Shown here in pieces: positions 17,057-26,316 of a DNA stretch of 64,000 bases. The notes under the pieces are model-generated. The model was not told where the DNA came from. It made no database searches and was given only the letters and a program-made list of their open reading frames with translations. The first letter of the stretch is position 1; every line of letters begins with the position of its first letter. This stretch comes from CAJJDF01 sp965657945 (GTDB lineage: Bacteria; Bacteroidota; Bacteroidia; Flavobacteriales_D; CAJJDF01), in contig CBFHPW010000001.1 in assembly GCA_965657945.1 (NCBI GenBank), positions 186,001-250,000 on the forward strand, written 5' to 3'. The position numbers and the translations under genes were made by a program.

Positions 17057-18016
17057 TTGGCTAAAACACCCTTTAACATTGGGATTGATATGTGGGGAGG
17101 AGATAATTCTCCCACATGTAACTTAAATGGAGTACAAAGTTTTTTAGAAAATCACCCCGATTTACTAGATTCTGTGTCTCTTTTTTTGTTTGGAGATAGT
17201 CTGTCTATATCCGAACAGTTAGGAGAAGAACTTTGTGGGAAATCCTACATACAAATAATTGATTGTCAGGAAGTAATTGAATACAACGACCATCCTGTTA
17301 AATCATTCATTCAAAAAACAGAATCAAGTATTACCAAAGGTTTCGATTACTTGAAAGAAGGGAAAATTGATGTGTTTTCCTCAGCAGGTAATACAGGAGC
17401 GATGATGGTGGGTGCTACCCAAGCAATTGGTGTGGTAGAAGGTATTTCTAGACCTGTTATTGCCAGTGTTTTACCTAGAGAAAGTGGAAATGATGGGATT
17501 ATAATGGACGTGGGAATTAATGCCGATTGTAAACCAGAAATGCTCGATAAATTTGCCGTTATTGGTTCGATCTATGCCGAATATGTTTACCACATTAAGT
17601 CTCCCAAAGTGGGGCTTTTGAATATTGGAGAAGAAGAAGAGAAAGGCAGTATCCTGACAAAAGCAGCACATAAATTACTGAAAGAGAATAAGCGAATAAA
17701 CTTTATTGGCAATATCGAAAGTAGAGGTATCCTGAATGAAGGAGCTGATGTAATTGTGTGTGATGGATTTACTGGGAATGTCATTCTAAAACAAGCCGAA
17801 TCTTTTTATGAAATCATCAAAAGAAGAGGAATCAAAGATGAATATTTTGAAAGGTTTAATTATGAAAATTACGGAGGAACTCCAGTGTTAGGGATCAACT
17901 CAAACGTGATAATTGCACACGGTATATCGAATTCAAAGGCCATTGCAAATATGATAAAACTAGCTTTCGATGTGGTAGAATCTGGTTTGGTAAATAAAAT
18001 CAAAGAAGTGATTTAG
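17057..18016 (+). CDS. plsX: Phosphate acyltransferase PlsX
   Basis: PlsX makes acyl-phosphate from acyl-ACP, the first step of membrane phospholipid synthesis in the PlsX/PlsY route. The family signature is present as GIDMWGGDNSP near the start (usual form is MGGDxxP), then SAGNTGAMM, LLNIGEEEEKG and DGFTGNVILKQAES. Length 319 is normal. The start is a TTG at 17057, two bases after the rpmF stop; no ATG lies early enough to keep the first strand. fabH, which commonly follows plsX, is missing here; the next gene is a lipoprotein after an 80-nt gap. Confidence 0.93.
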   Translation: MAKTPFNIGIDMWGGDNSPTCNLNGVQSFLENHPDLLDSVSLFLFGDSLSISEQLGEELCGKSYIQIIDCQEVIEYNDHPVKSFIQKTESSITKGFDYLKEGKIDVFSSAGNTGAMMVGATQAIGVVEGISRPVIASVLPRESGNDGIIMDVGINADCKPEMLDKFAVIGSIYAEYVYHIKSPKVGLLNIGEEEEKGSILTKAAHKLLKENKRINFIGNIESRGILNEGADVIVCDGFTGNVILKQAESFYEIIKRRGIKDEYFERFNYENYGGTPVLGINSNVIIAHGISNSKAIANMIKLAFDVVESGLVNKIKEVI

Positions 18017-18095
18017 AGCAAATAATATTTCGAATTTTTTTGATTTGACAATTTTATTTCTATCTTGAATCTTATTAATCAAAAAACAAATTAAA

Positions 18096-18746
18096 ATGAA
18101 AAAGATTTTCGCTTTCGCTATGGGATTAGCCATCATCTCATCTTGTTCAACTTCTAGTGAGGTTGCTTCGAACAAACTTTTCCAAAAAAGGAAATATCAA
18201 AAAGGTTGGCATGTAAATTCTTCGCCAAGAATGGAAAAGTCAACAAAAGTAATTGAGGAAGAAGAATCAATTGCTCAATATGAAGAATCTGTAGTTGTTA
18301 CTCAAACTAAAGAAAATGACCTAATAACAGAAGCTACCGCATCTATTAATCCTAGCTTACCTGTTCAAGAATTTGTTTCTGCTGAACTAAACGAGGAAGC
18401 TAATTCAGTTTTAACAGATTACACAAATTATTTAGAATCAACTGAATCGACATTCTCTTCGAGTAATACTGAAGAATTAATGAGCGAAGCTATTAATTTT
18501 CAAGAGGGGGTAAATGAAGTAGTTAATTCTGACATTCAAAAGGTTTCAGCCGAGGATATGTCAGGAAATTCGTCATTCTCTGCTGAATGGTGGATGTTCG
18601 TTCTTTGTTTTTTTATACCTTGGTTAGCAGTTGGTTTAGTTACAAACTGGGACATTAAAACGGTAGTGATTAATATATTGTGGAGTCTATTATGTGGATT
18701 CCCGGCTATTATTCACGCACTTATTGTGGTAAGTAGAGAAGGATAG
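18096..18746 (+). CDS. Lipoprotein with C-terminal YqaE/Pmp3-like membrane domain
   Basis: A lipoprotein signal (IISSCSTSS, Cys17) is followed by ASNKLFQKRKYQKGWHVN, an acidic Ser/Glu-rich linker of ~110 residues, and a C-terminal domain (WWMFVLCFFIPWLAVGLVTN, then CGFPAIIHALIVV) that fits the small two-helix YqaE/Pmp3 family, members of which affect membrane potential and stress response. Combining a lipid anchor with C-terminal transmembrane helices implies an inner-membrane protein. The first ~30 mature residues are nearly identical to those of the protein encoded at 19071, while the membrane domains differ. It probably forms an operon with the next two genes. Exact role unknown. Confidence 0.8.
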   Translation: MKKIFAFAMGLAIISSCSTSSEVASNKLFQKRKYQKGWHVNSSPRMEKSTKVIEEEESIAQYEESVVVTQTKENDLITEATASINPSLPVQEFVSAELNEEANSVLTDYTNYLESTESTFSSSNTEELMSEAINFQEGVNEVVNSDIQKVSAEDMSGNSSFSAEWWMFVLCFFIPWLAVGLVTNWDIKTVVINILWSLLCGFPAIIHALIVVSREG

Positions 18747-18754
18747 AATAATTC

Positions 18755-19069
18755 ATGATTCAATTAAAAAAGTATGGAATACTCAACCAGATTAAATTTA
18801 TTATTTGGTTGGGTATTCCTTTTTTGTTGTTGTTTTTACCAATTGATTTCTTTGATTCTGGAAACTCAATTTGCCCATCTCAACTTATTCTTAACAAAGA
18901 ATGTCCTGGATGTGGAATTACCAGAAGTGTTCAACATGCTATCCATTTTGACTTTAAAACTTCATGGAATTACAATAAATTAGTTGTTATTGTTCTTCCT
19001 GTTTTGGTTTTTATTTGGATCAAAACTGCCCGGAAATTATTTATCGAATTATTCAAGAAAGAAAAGTGA
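18755..19069 (+). CDS. DUF2752 domain membrane protein
   Basis: This 104-residue protein shows the DUF2752 signature: ICPSQLILNKECPGCGITRS, with three cysteines flanked by two hydrophobic helices (about residues 12-32 and 75-95). The cysteine cluster suggests metal or redox chemistry but no function is established for the family. It lies 8 nt after the YqaE-tailed lipoprotein and one base before the second lipoprotein, sandwiched between two related genes in a three-gene unit. Confidence 0.85.
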   Translation: MIQLKKYGILNQIKFIIWLGIPFLLLFLPIDFFDSGNSICPSQLILNKECPGCGITRSVQHAIHFDFKTSWNYNKLVVIVLPVLVFIWIKTARKLFIELFKKEK

Positions 19070-19070
19070 A

Positions 19071-19826
19071 ATGCTAAAATTAACGATAAGAAATAGTGCA
19101 GTTGTGATTCTTTACATTACACTTCTTTTTTCATGTTCTACCTCAAACCAAGTAGCTTCAAATAAAATTTTTCAGAAAAGAAAATACGCGAAGGGTTGGT
19201 ACATAAATGGACATAACAGTGTGGAGTCTAGATCAATAAAGCTCGAGAACAAAACAGAGGGGTTCGAGATGATCTCTGAATTAGTGTCGGATTCTACCCA
19301 AGCAATTGCATCTGAAGTTTTAGAGCCAAAGAGAAAAACAGAAGTTGGTTTAATTGATAGTTGTATGATTAAAAAAATACAGAATCCTAAAATTAACTTT
19401 GTTAAGAAATTGAAGGAAACCACTGTGTTATCACCTGTTTTTTCTACTAAAGCAACATGGCTTCCATCATCTTCAACTACTAAACAATCAGGCATAGGTC
19501 AAGACCCCTGGCTCAATGACAAAACGGTAAACATATTGCTTTCAATTTTGGCAATTCTAGTTTTGTTTTTCACCGGAATAGCTCCCTTAGCTGTTTGGAT
19601 TGCAAATGGACCTGGCCCTGCATTGCGAACCAGTGCAATTTTGTATGTTACCTTTTTGTTGTCCGCAGCTATTTTGATTATGACCATCCTCTATTTGGCC
19701 TTGTATTCTGCAGGAACTGCTGCAGTAGGAATTATCGGACTAGCAATCGTTTTCGGAATTTTATCTGTAGTTTTGGGACTAGTTTCGTTCTTTCATGCTT
19801 TGATTTCAATTATCAGAGGATTTTAG
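19071..19826 (+). CDS. Lipoprotein with multi-helix membrane tail, paralogue of 18096 gene
   Basis: Starting at the ATG at 19071 (the frame is open further back, inside DUF2752), the 251-residue product has a lipobox (LLFSCSTSN, Cys22) and then QVASNKIFQKRKYAKGWYIN, matching the 18096 product almost residue for residue. The middle is low in similarity. The C-terminus has three or four membrane helices (ILAILVLFFTGIAPLAVWI onward) that differ from the YqaE-like tail of the paralogue. The shared head with exchanged tails suggests the KRKYxKGW segment is a working module, possibly for binding or sorting (inference). Stop codon overlaps the convergent menE by 4 bases. Confidence 0.75.
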   Translation: MLKLTIRNSAVVILYITLLFSCSTSNQVASNKIFQKRKYAKGWYINGHNSVESRSIKLENKTEGFEMISELVSDSTQAIASEVLEPKRKTEVGLIDSCMIKKIQNPKINFVKKLKETTVLSPVFSTKATWLPSSSTTKQSGIGQDPWLNDKTVNILLSILAILVLFFTGIAPLAVWIANGPGPALRTSAILYVTFLLSAAILIMTILYLALYSAGTAAVGIIGLAIVFGILSVVLGLVSFFHALISIIRGF

Positions 19827-20848
19827 AATTTCATCCGCTTTATCTTTCCTGTTTCAGTCAATACAATTTTTTGAATGATTGTTTCTTTCGGGATTTCATA
19901 TTTTTCTAAATTGACTTTTTCCCAATTTATTTCTAGTTCTTCTTCACAAACCAGAACTAATTTTTCACCTAAATGAGTGTCCTTCTTAGAGGTGAGATAA
20001 AATAATGTTTCGGGAAGGATTTTCATTAGTTTTTCTTCAATTGCCTCGGGAAAAAGTTTTATTCCACCAGAATTCACCACGTTGTCTTTGCGACCTAACC
20101 ACTCAAAACCACTTTTTGTTAGTTTCACAATGTCATTAGTTTCAATCGGTTCGGGAAATAGAGTAGGACATTTTATCACCAAACAATTAGAGTTGTTAAT
20201 GGTAATACTATAAGCGGGTAAAGTTTCAAATGAATCAGATTTTTTGGGACCGTTTAATCTCTTTAAAGCAATGTGACTTAACGTCTCTGTCATTCCATAA
20301 GTGGAATAAAATTCATTTTTAAATAACTGAATCTGCTCAATAAAGGAATTGTTCACGGCACCTCCGCCAATTATTACGTGATTTATTTTCGATAGTTTTT
20401 CGGGCGAGTCATTCAGGCAATTTTGGACTTGCATAGGTGTGATTGCTAAAAAATTTAACTCATTAGAAACCCTTTTTAAGGGTGAGGAGGAAGGTTCTAC
20501 AATCCACAGATTATAACCAGAAACAAGGGCTCGAATAACCATCATTTTTCCACCAATATATTTTATAGGAATACAAAGTAGAGCTTGCGTTTCTTTGTTA
20601 AGTGAAAGAAAACCGCAGGTATTTATGGCGCTTTCTACAAAGCTTTGTTTGGGTAATGTGATTAGTTTTGGAACTCCTGTCGAACCAGAAGTTTGCACAG
20701 AAATGAATTCCGACTCAGAAAACCATTCTTTTAGAAAATAAATAACCTCTCTCGTATGATTTGGGTAATCATCTTTCTCGGTAAGAATTTCTTCTTTTGA
20801 GAATTTCTTTCCATTTAGACAAATATGTGTCAGTGATTTATAATCCAC
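19823..20848 (-). CDS. menE: o-Succinylbenzoate-CoA ligase
   Basis: MenE activates o-succinylbenzoate with ATP and CoA in menaquinone synthesis. The adenylate-forming signature TSGSTGVPK lies at residues 53-61, followed by STYGMTETLSHIAL and a C-terminal hinge region (GLGRKDNVV-type segment EWLGRKDNVVNSGG) ending in the catalytic-lysine block TGKIKRMKF. At 341 residues it is the short Bacteroidota form. It overlaps menC by 11 bases and is last in the menA-menC-menE minus-strand operon. Confidence 0.92.
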   Translation of the reverse strand: MDYKSLTHICLNGKKFSKEEILTEKDDYPNHTREVIYFLKEWFSESEFISVQTSGSTGVPKLITLPKQSFVESAINTCGFLSLNKETQALLCIPIKYIGGKMMVIRALVSGYNLWIVEPSSSPLKRVSNELNFLAITPMQVQNCLNDSPEKLSKINHVIIGGGAVNNSFIEQIQLFKNEFYSTYGMTETLSHIALKRLNGPKKSDSFETLPAYSITINNSNCLVIKCPTLFPEPIETNDIVKLTKSGFEWLGRKDNVVNSGGIKLFPEAIEEKLMKILPETLFYLTSKKDTHLGEKLVLVCEEELEINWEKVNLEKYEIPKETIIQKIVLTETGKIKRMKF

Positions 20849-21881
20849 TTAAATCCCAGTTTAGTTGTGAGTTATATCGTATTTCATCTCCAATAACTTG
20901 GAGCGGTGAACCAATGTTGTTGGTATATAATTTGCCTGTTCCAAGCCCTTGGAAAAGAGTGTTTTCGGTGGTAGAAACAAATTGAGAGATGGCATTTAAC
21001 CCAATATTTGATTCCAAGGCAGAGGTTATCCACCAATTAACACCTCTTTCTTCTGCCAATTCAATCCATTCTTTGCTACCTTTTATTCCTCCAATTAGCG
21101 AGGGTTTTAAAATGATGTAAGGAGGGTTTATGTCATCCAAAGTTTTGGCTTTTTCGGCTCGGGTGAATTTTCCAATTAACTCCTCGTCCAAGGCAATGGG
21201 CAAAGGACTTTCCTTGCATAATTGATTCATTGTAGCAGGAAACCCCTGTTTAATTGGCTGTTCGATGGAGTGGAGGTTAAATTCAGATAATCGAGTTAAT
21301 TTTTCTAACGCTTCGGCAGGAGAAAAAGCACCATTTGCATCTACTCTCAGTTCAATTTTCTTACTTTTTTCGCGAATTGATTTTAAAATATGAAGCTCTT
21401 GCTCAAAATCTATAGCCCCAATTTTTAATTTTATACAGCGAAATCCGTTTGCTATTTTTTCGTCTACTTGCTCCATCATGTTTTCAAAACTTCCCATCCA
21501 TATTAATCCATTAATAGGAATACTTTTTTTTGATTGAGAAAATGGGGTGTCAAAAAGGATTTTATTTCCATTCTTTTCCAAATCGAGCAGAGCAATTTCT
21601 AACCCAAAGTGAATTGAGGGAAACTCTACTAATCCTTTAGATAACCAGTATTCACTGTCGTTTATTCGATCACATACTTCGGCAATTTTTTCTTCGTATG
21701 ATTCTAGTTTTTCAGGATTTAGTCCAGGCAAATAACTGCATTCTCCAATTCCTATAATCGCAGGGTTTTCTTCCTCCCAAACCTGAATGTACCACGAATC
21801 TTTCGTTGTAAACCATCCTCTAGAAGTTCCTCTTTCTTCAGTAAGATTCAGGGTGTATTTTGTAAAGGTCGCTTTTAGCAT
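20838..21881 (-). CDS. menC: o-Succinylbenzoate synthase
   Basis: MenC dehydrates SHCHC to o-succinylbenzoate. It is an enolase-superfamily barrel: the catalytic lysine segment CIKLKIGAID, metal ligands in RVDANGAFS, IEQPI and ALDEELIG, then ILKPSLIGG, are all visible in order. Length 347 is as expected. It overlaps menA by 7 bases upstream and menE by 11 bases downstream, so the three genes are tightly coupled. Confidence 0.93.
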   Translation of the reverse strand: MLKATFTKYTLNLTEERGTSRGWFTTKDSWYIQVWEEENPAIIGIGECSYLPGLNPEKLESYEEKIAEVCDRINDSEYWLSKGLVEFPSIHFGLEIALLDLEKNGNKILFDTPFSQSKKSIPINGLIWMGSFENMMEQVDEKIANGFRCIKLKIGAIDFEQELHILKSIREKSKKIELRVDANGAFSPAEALEKLTRLSEFNLHSIEQPIKQGFPATMNQLCKESPLPIALDEELIGKFTRAEKAKTLDDINPPYIILKPSLIGGIKGSKEWIELAEERGVNWWITSALESNIGLNAISQFVSTTENTLFQGLGTGKLYTNNIGSPLQVIGDEIRYNSQLNWDLSGL

Positions 21882-22768
21882 GATAAATAAATTCCTAAAA
21901 AGTAAAGTAATGAGATAAAGAAGGCAGAAAGTGCTACTTTTTTTAATTCAGGGTCAAACGCTTTATTATCTGCCGTATTTTTCACAAAGTAAAGGTGTTT
22001 TATCAAGAGTAAAAAAGGCATTATAAACAACCATTCCCAGATGGTTTGAGCCATTAAGAAGGCATGAATAAGCAATAACATCATGCCACCCAGAATTAAA
22101 AAATAATGATAAATTTTGGCTTTATGTAGTCCAAGTTTTACCACTACTGTGTTTTTTCCGTTGGCTTTGTCGTTGTGTTCATCTCGCATGTTGTTTAGGT
22201 TAAGAACAGCCATAGAAAATAATCCAATACTGAAAGCAGGCAAAATTTCGTTTCGCAATAAACTTCCAGAAATTAAGAATTTGGCTCCCAACACTCCCAC
22301 AAGTCCGAAGAAAATAAAAACAAATACATCTCCAAGACCTGAATACCCGTATGCTTTTTTTCCTACTGTATAATTGATAGCAGCCGCCACAGAAAGAATC
22401 CCTAAGACTAAGAACAAAATTAAAAATTTGGACTCCATGAGTTGAGTTCCCAAATAGGATAAATAAGATCCCAAAGCAAGTGAGACAAGGGAAGTTAAAA
22501 CCAGAGCAATTTGCATTTCTTTTTTAGAAATTAATCCTGCCTGCATCGTTCTTTTGGGACCAATTCGATTGTCATTATCGGTTCCTTTCGAAAAATCTCC
22601 GTAGTCATTTGCGAAGTTAGAGAGTATTTGAAAGCAGGTAGCTGTTGCGACACACAACCAAAAAATAATAGAGCTAAATGTACCTGAGAAGCTAAGTGCC
22701 CCGCCCATCACAATGCCAGCTAATGAAAGTGGTAATGTTCTTAATCTCGCTGCCTTAATCCATTTCAT
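21875..22768 (-). CDS. menA: 1,4-Dihydroxy-2-naphthoate polyprenyltransferase
   Basis: MenA attaches the polyprenyl chain to dihydroxynaphthoate in the inner membrane. It is a UbiA-family protein with about eight or nine hydrophobic helices and the prenyl-diphosphate binding motif NFANDYGDFSKGTDNDNRIGP; the second Asp-rich site reads NNMRDEHNDKANGKNT. I place the start at 22768 (MKWIKAARLRTLPLS), which matches the family; the frame is open to 22843 but the extra residues are not UbiA-like. It heads the minus-strand men operon, divergent from menG. Confidence 0.92.
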   Translation of the reverse strand: MKWIKAARLRTLPLSLAGIVMGGALSFSGTFSSIIFWLCVATATCFQILSNFANDYGDFSKGTDNDNRIGPKRTMQAGLISKKEMQIALVLTSLVSLALGSYLSYLGTQLMESKFLILFLVLGILSVAAAINYTVGKKAYGYSGLGDVFVFIFFGLVGVLGAKFLISGSLLRNEILPAFSIGLFSMAVLNLNNMRDEHNDKANGKNTVVVKLGLHKAKIYHYFLILGGMMLLLIHAFLMAQTIWEWLFIMPFLLLIKHLYFVKNTADNKAFDPELKKVALSAFFISLLYFLGIYLSC

Positions 22769-23021
22769 TTTTCTGTTTTTTTTATTGCAATTCGGACTCA
22801 ATATCTCGGGCAAACTACTTGCTTTATTACTCAAGATAGTCAAGTTTATTTTTCAGGTTTGGTGTTTGTCTCAGTTGTTTTTAGTTCGCCTCCTTAAAGT
22901 TGAACTTATTATCGGCTACATACCTCCCCAAAAATAGGGAATTCTAAACTCAATTTTGCTCTTATGACTAAAATTTCACGTATATTTACAAAAAATATTA
23001 AACTTTCAATCATTTCTGAAA

Positions 23022-23756
23022 ATGAGTAGCGAAAAAATAAACCCTTACAAAGAAAAAGAAGCTCCTAAGACTGAGCAGGTAGCCGAAATGTTCGACAATA
23101 TTTCAGGCAAATACGACTTTCTAAATCACTTTTTCTCCCTGGGAATCGATAAGATATGGAGGAATAAAGTCCGGAATATTGTCAAAAATATTCCCAATAG
23201 CCAAATATTGGATGTAGCAACTGGTACTGGAGATTTAGCAATCGCTTTATCAAAAATTAAGGGAACCAACATCATTGGAGTAGATATATCGAACAAAATG
23301 CTGGATGTAGGTAGACAGAAAGTATTAAAGAAAAAATTAGAAGGTAGAGTAGATTTGAGAAACGGAGACTCGTTAAACCTCCCTTTTGAGAATAACCAAT
23401 TTGATGCAGTTACTGTTGCTTTTGGGGTAAGGAATTTCGAAAATATAAGTCAAGGGTTGAGTGAAATTAGTCGAGTATTGAAAGTGAACGGAAAAATTAT
23501 TGTGTTGGAGTTTTCCAATCCGAAAAAGTTTCCAATTAAGCAATTGTTTAATTTTTATTCAAGGAAATTGATGCCTTCAGTGGGAAAAATTGTTTCGAAA
23601 GATAGTCGTGCTTATTCTTACTTACCCGAATCTGTTCAGGCATTCCCTACAGAAGATAAGTTTGCCAAAATTATTGAGAAAAGCGGTTTTGTGAATGCTT
23701 CTTATGAAAATGTATCGGGAGGTATTGCTGCAATACACGTAGCAACAAAAAAATAA
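23022..23756 (+). CDS. menG: Demethylmenaquinone methyltransferase
   Basis: MenG (UbiE family) adds the final methyl group to demethylmenaquinone using SAM. Motifs: MFDNISGKYDFLNHFFSLGI, the SAM-binding LDVATGTGD at residues 63-71, VAFGVRNFEN, and LEFSNPKKFPIKQLFNFYSR near the end, followed by YLPESVQAFP. The 244-residue length is standard. It is first in the plus-strand operon menG-menD-menB-polyprenyl synthase, 21 nt before menD. Confidence 0.94.
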   Translation: MSSEKINPYKEKEAPKTEQVAEMFDNISGKYDFLNHFFSLGIDKIWRNKVRNIVKNIPNSQILDVATGTGDLAIALSKIKGTNIIGVDISNKMLDVGRQKVLKKKLEGRVDLRNGDSLNLPFENNQFDAVTVAFGVRNFENISQGLSEISRVLKVNGKIIVLEFSNPKKFPIKQLFNFYSRKLMPSVGKIVSKDSRAYSYLPESVQAFPTEDKFAKIIEKSGFVNASYENVSGGIAAIHVATKK

Positions 23757-23777
23757 AGAATTAGTTGAGCTGGTCAA

Positions 23778-25466
23778 ATGAAAGTAAGTGATAAAATATC
23801 GGTACAGAAAATCGTTGAGCATTGCAAGCGAAATGGCATCAAAGATATCGTTATTTCTCCTGGTTCACGGAATGCACCTTTCACCATTTCATTTACACAC
23901 AACCCCTATTTTACCTGCTACAGTGTGGTAGACGAAAGATCTGCGGCTCATTTTGCCTTGGGAATTGCACAGCAAAAAAGACAACCAGTTGCTCTTGTTT
24001 GCACCTCGGGTACAGCTGTGTTGAATTATGCTCCAGCTATTGCAGAAGCCCACATGCAAGCTATTCCTTTGCTTGTGATTACTGCCGACCGACAAGGCAA
24101 TGGGTTGGCTATTGGCGATGGCCAAGCAATAAAACAGAAAGGAGTTTACCGCAATTTTTGTGATAATAATTACAACCTTGTTGAGGACGAAAATGACACG
24201 AGCCAGGAAAATTCTGCCAATATTCAGGAAGGATTTTATGGATTAATTCAGAATAAAAATACGGTACATTTTAATGTTCAATTAGCTGAGCCGCTATACG
24301 AAACCATGGAGGTAACTCCCACAGAACTTTGCCCTAAATACCCCGAGCCAGAACTTTTTTTGAACGTATCTGAAAAGTCTAAAAACCTTATTTTGAAATG
24401 GAATACTTTCGAAAGTAAATTAATCATTGTGTCCCAAAATAGGTATGAAAACCTCCAATCGGGATTAGAAAAATTAATAGAAATTGATAAAAATACAGTT
24501 ATACTTACCGAGACTACGGGTGACGTTGTCTGCAGTGAGTTTGTCTCTTGCATTGATCGTACTATTGAATTAATTGACAAGGAAAACCCTCTGCGATTTG
24601 TACCTGATTTAATTGTTGTAATCGGTCATTCAGTCATTTCAAAAAAAGTCAAGCAACTATTTAGAGCCAATAAACCTAAAGACTTTTGGAGTTTCTCCGA
24701 TGGAAGAAACGAAAACTTATTCGAACTTGACTCTTTCGAAAGTTTGACGGACGAAAATGATTTTTTGGGATTAGTTAGTTCAGTAGGAATTAGGCCTTAC
24801 GAGCAACAAGAATTTAAAGTTAACTGGCAAAAAATCAACCACTTGGCTCAGGTAGCACACAACGAGTTTTTAAAGGAGGCACCTTTCTCGGATTTAAAGG
24901 TTTTTGATTTTTTAACTAAGAATCTACCCAGTTGTAATTTACAAATGGGAAATAGTTCGGTAGTTCGGTATATACAGTTATTTAATCAGCGAGAGGATAT
25001 TCAATACAATGGAAACAGGGGAGTGAGCGGGATAGAAGGTTGTACTTCAACTGCCCTAGGCGCTCATCAAGTAACTAATAATTCGATATTAATTTCGGGT
25101 GATATCAGTTTCTTTTATGATTCCAATGCCTTCTGGAATGGACATGTTTTACCAAATTTCAAAGCTGTAGTGATTAATAATGGGGAAGGAAATATTTTTA
25201 AAATTATTCCTCATCCTAAGAAAGATGAAGTTTCTTTGCCCTACTTTACTACTCCTCATCAAACATCAATAAGAAAATTTTGCGACCTTTATAACCTGAA
25301 ATATTACACAGCAAAAAATCTGGGTGAATTACAAAAAACTTTCACCTCTTTTATTGAAGAAAACGAGCAAGCCTCGGTCCTTGAAATTGATACCAGCAAG
25401 GAAGAAAATGACACGATATTAACCAATTATTTCACTTATATAAATGAATACAACCATGGAAAATAA
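23778..25466 (+). CDS. menD: SEPHCHC synthase MenD
   Basis: MenD is the thiamine-diphosphate enzyme joining isochorismate and 2-oxoglutarate, the first committed step of menaquinone synthesis. Seen: SPGSRNAPFTISF, the DERSAAHFALGIAQ glutamate block, VCTSGTAVLNYAPAIAEAHM, PLLVITADR, and the C-terminal ThDP-binding GDISFFYDSNAFWNG. The length of 562 is typical. It overlaps menB by 23 bases. The isochorismate synthase (menF) that normally precedes it in this phylum is not next to it. Confidence 0.95.
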   Translation: MKVSDKISVQKIVEHCKRNGIKDIVISPGSRNAPFTISFTHNPYFTCYSVVDERSAAHFALGIAQQKRQPVALVCTSGTAVLNYAPAIAEAHMQAIPLLVITADRQGNGLAIGDGQAIKQKGVYRNFCDNNYNLVEDENDTSQENSANIQEGFYGLIQNKNTVHFNVQLAEPLYETMEVTPTELCPKYPEPELFLNVSEKSKNLILKWNTFESKLIIVSQNRYENLQSGLEKLIEIDKNTVILTETTGDVVCSEFVSCIDRTIELIDKENPLRFVPDLIVVIGHSVISKKVKQLFRANKPKDFWSFSDGRNENLFELDSFESLTDENDFLGLVSSVGIRPYEQQEFKVNWQKINHLAQVAHNEFLKEAPFSDLKVFDFLTKNLPSCNLQMGNSSVVRYIQLFNQREDIQYNGNRGVSGIEGCTSTALGAHQVTNNSILISGDISFFYDSNAFWNGHVLPNFKAVVINNGEGNIFKIIPHPKKDEVSLPYFTTPHQTSIRKFCDLYNLKYYTAKNLGELQKTFTSFIEENEQASVLEIDTSKEENDTILTNYFTYINEYNHGK

Positions 25467-26283
25467 AACGGTAAAATGGGAAACCATGAAGGAATTCTCA
25501 GACATTAATTTTGAGTTTTACAATGGAATTGCAAAAATAACGATTAACCGACCAGATGTTTATAATGCATTTAGACCAGAAACAACTATTCAGATGCTGG
25601 AAGCAATAGACTTGTGCAGAGAAGAAGCACGAATAAAAGTGGTGGTGCTAACCGGAATTGGAGATAAGGCATTTTGTGCAGGAGGTGACCAAAATGTAAA
25701 AGGAAAAGGAGGATACATTGGAGAAGATGGAGTGCCAAGATTAAATATTTTGGATTTGCATAAGAAAATCCGTTCGATACCAAAACCTGTTATCGCTATG
25801 GTAAATGGATATGCGATTGGTGGAGGTCACGTGTTACACGTAGTGTGTGATATTACGATTGCCTCCGAAAACGCAAAATTTGGACAAACTGGACCAAAAG
25901 TAGGAAGTTTTGATGCTGGATTTGGTTCTTCCTATTTAGCTAGGCATGTAGGTCAAAAAAAGGCGAGAGAAATTTGGTTTTTGTGTGAGCAATACACAGC
26001 CAAAGAAGCGGAAGAAATGGGAATGGTAAACAAGGTAGTTTCGCTCGAAGAACTGGAGTCAACTACCATTCAGTGGGCAGAAACTATGATGAAAAGGAGT
26101 CCACTTGCTTTGAGAATGATAAAAAGAGGATTGAATGCAGAACTGGATGGACAAACAGGAATTATGGAGTTTGCTGGAGACGCAACCCTGATGTATTACC
26201 TCATGGATGAAGCACACGAAGGTAAGAATGCATTTTTAGAAAAAAGAGATCCAGATTTCTCGAAGTTTCCAACATTTCCTTAA
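25444..26283 (+). CDS. menB: 1,4-Dihydroxy-2-naphthoyl-CoA synthase
   Basis: MenB closes the second ring of the naphthoquinone from o-succinylbenzoyl-CoA. It is a crotonase-fold enzyme with INRPDVYNAFRPET, the oxyanion-hole segment FCAGGDQNVKG, VNGYAIGGGHVL and GPKVGSFDAGFGSSY, ending with a typical DPDFSKFPTFP tail. Two starts are possible, 25444 and 25456 (MENKTVKWE); both overlap the end of menD. Length up to 279 residues matches the family. Confidence 0.94.
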   Translation: MNTTMENKTVKWETMKEFSDINFEFYNGIAKITINRPDVYNAFRPETTIQMLEAIDLCREEARIKVVVLTGIGDKAFCAGGDQNVKGKGGYIGEDGVPRLNILDLHKKIRSIPKPVIAMVNGYAIGGGHVLHVVCDITIASENAKFGQTGPKVGSFDAGFGSSYLARHVGQKKAREIWFLCEQYTAKEAEEMGMVNKVVSLEELESTTIQWAETMMKRSPLALRMIKRGLNAELDGQTGIMEFAGDATLMYYLMDEAHEGKNAFLEKRDPDFSKFPTFP

Positions 26284-26316
26284 TTAGATTAGACAGAACC
26301 ACAAAACCCAAAAGCT

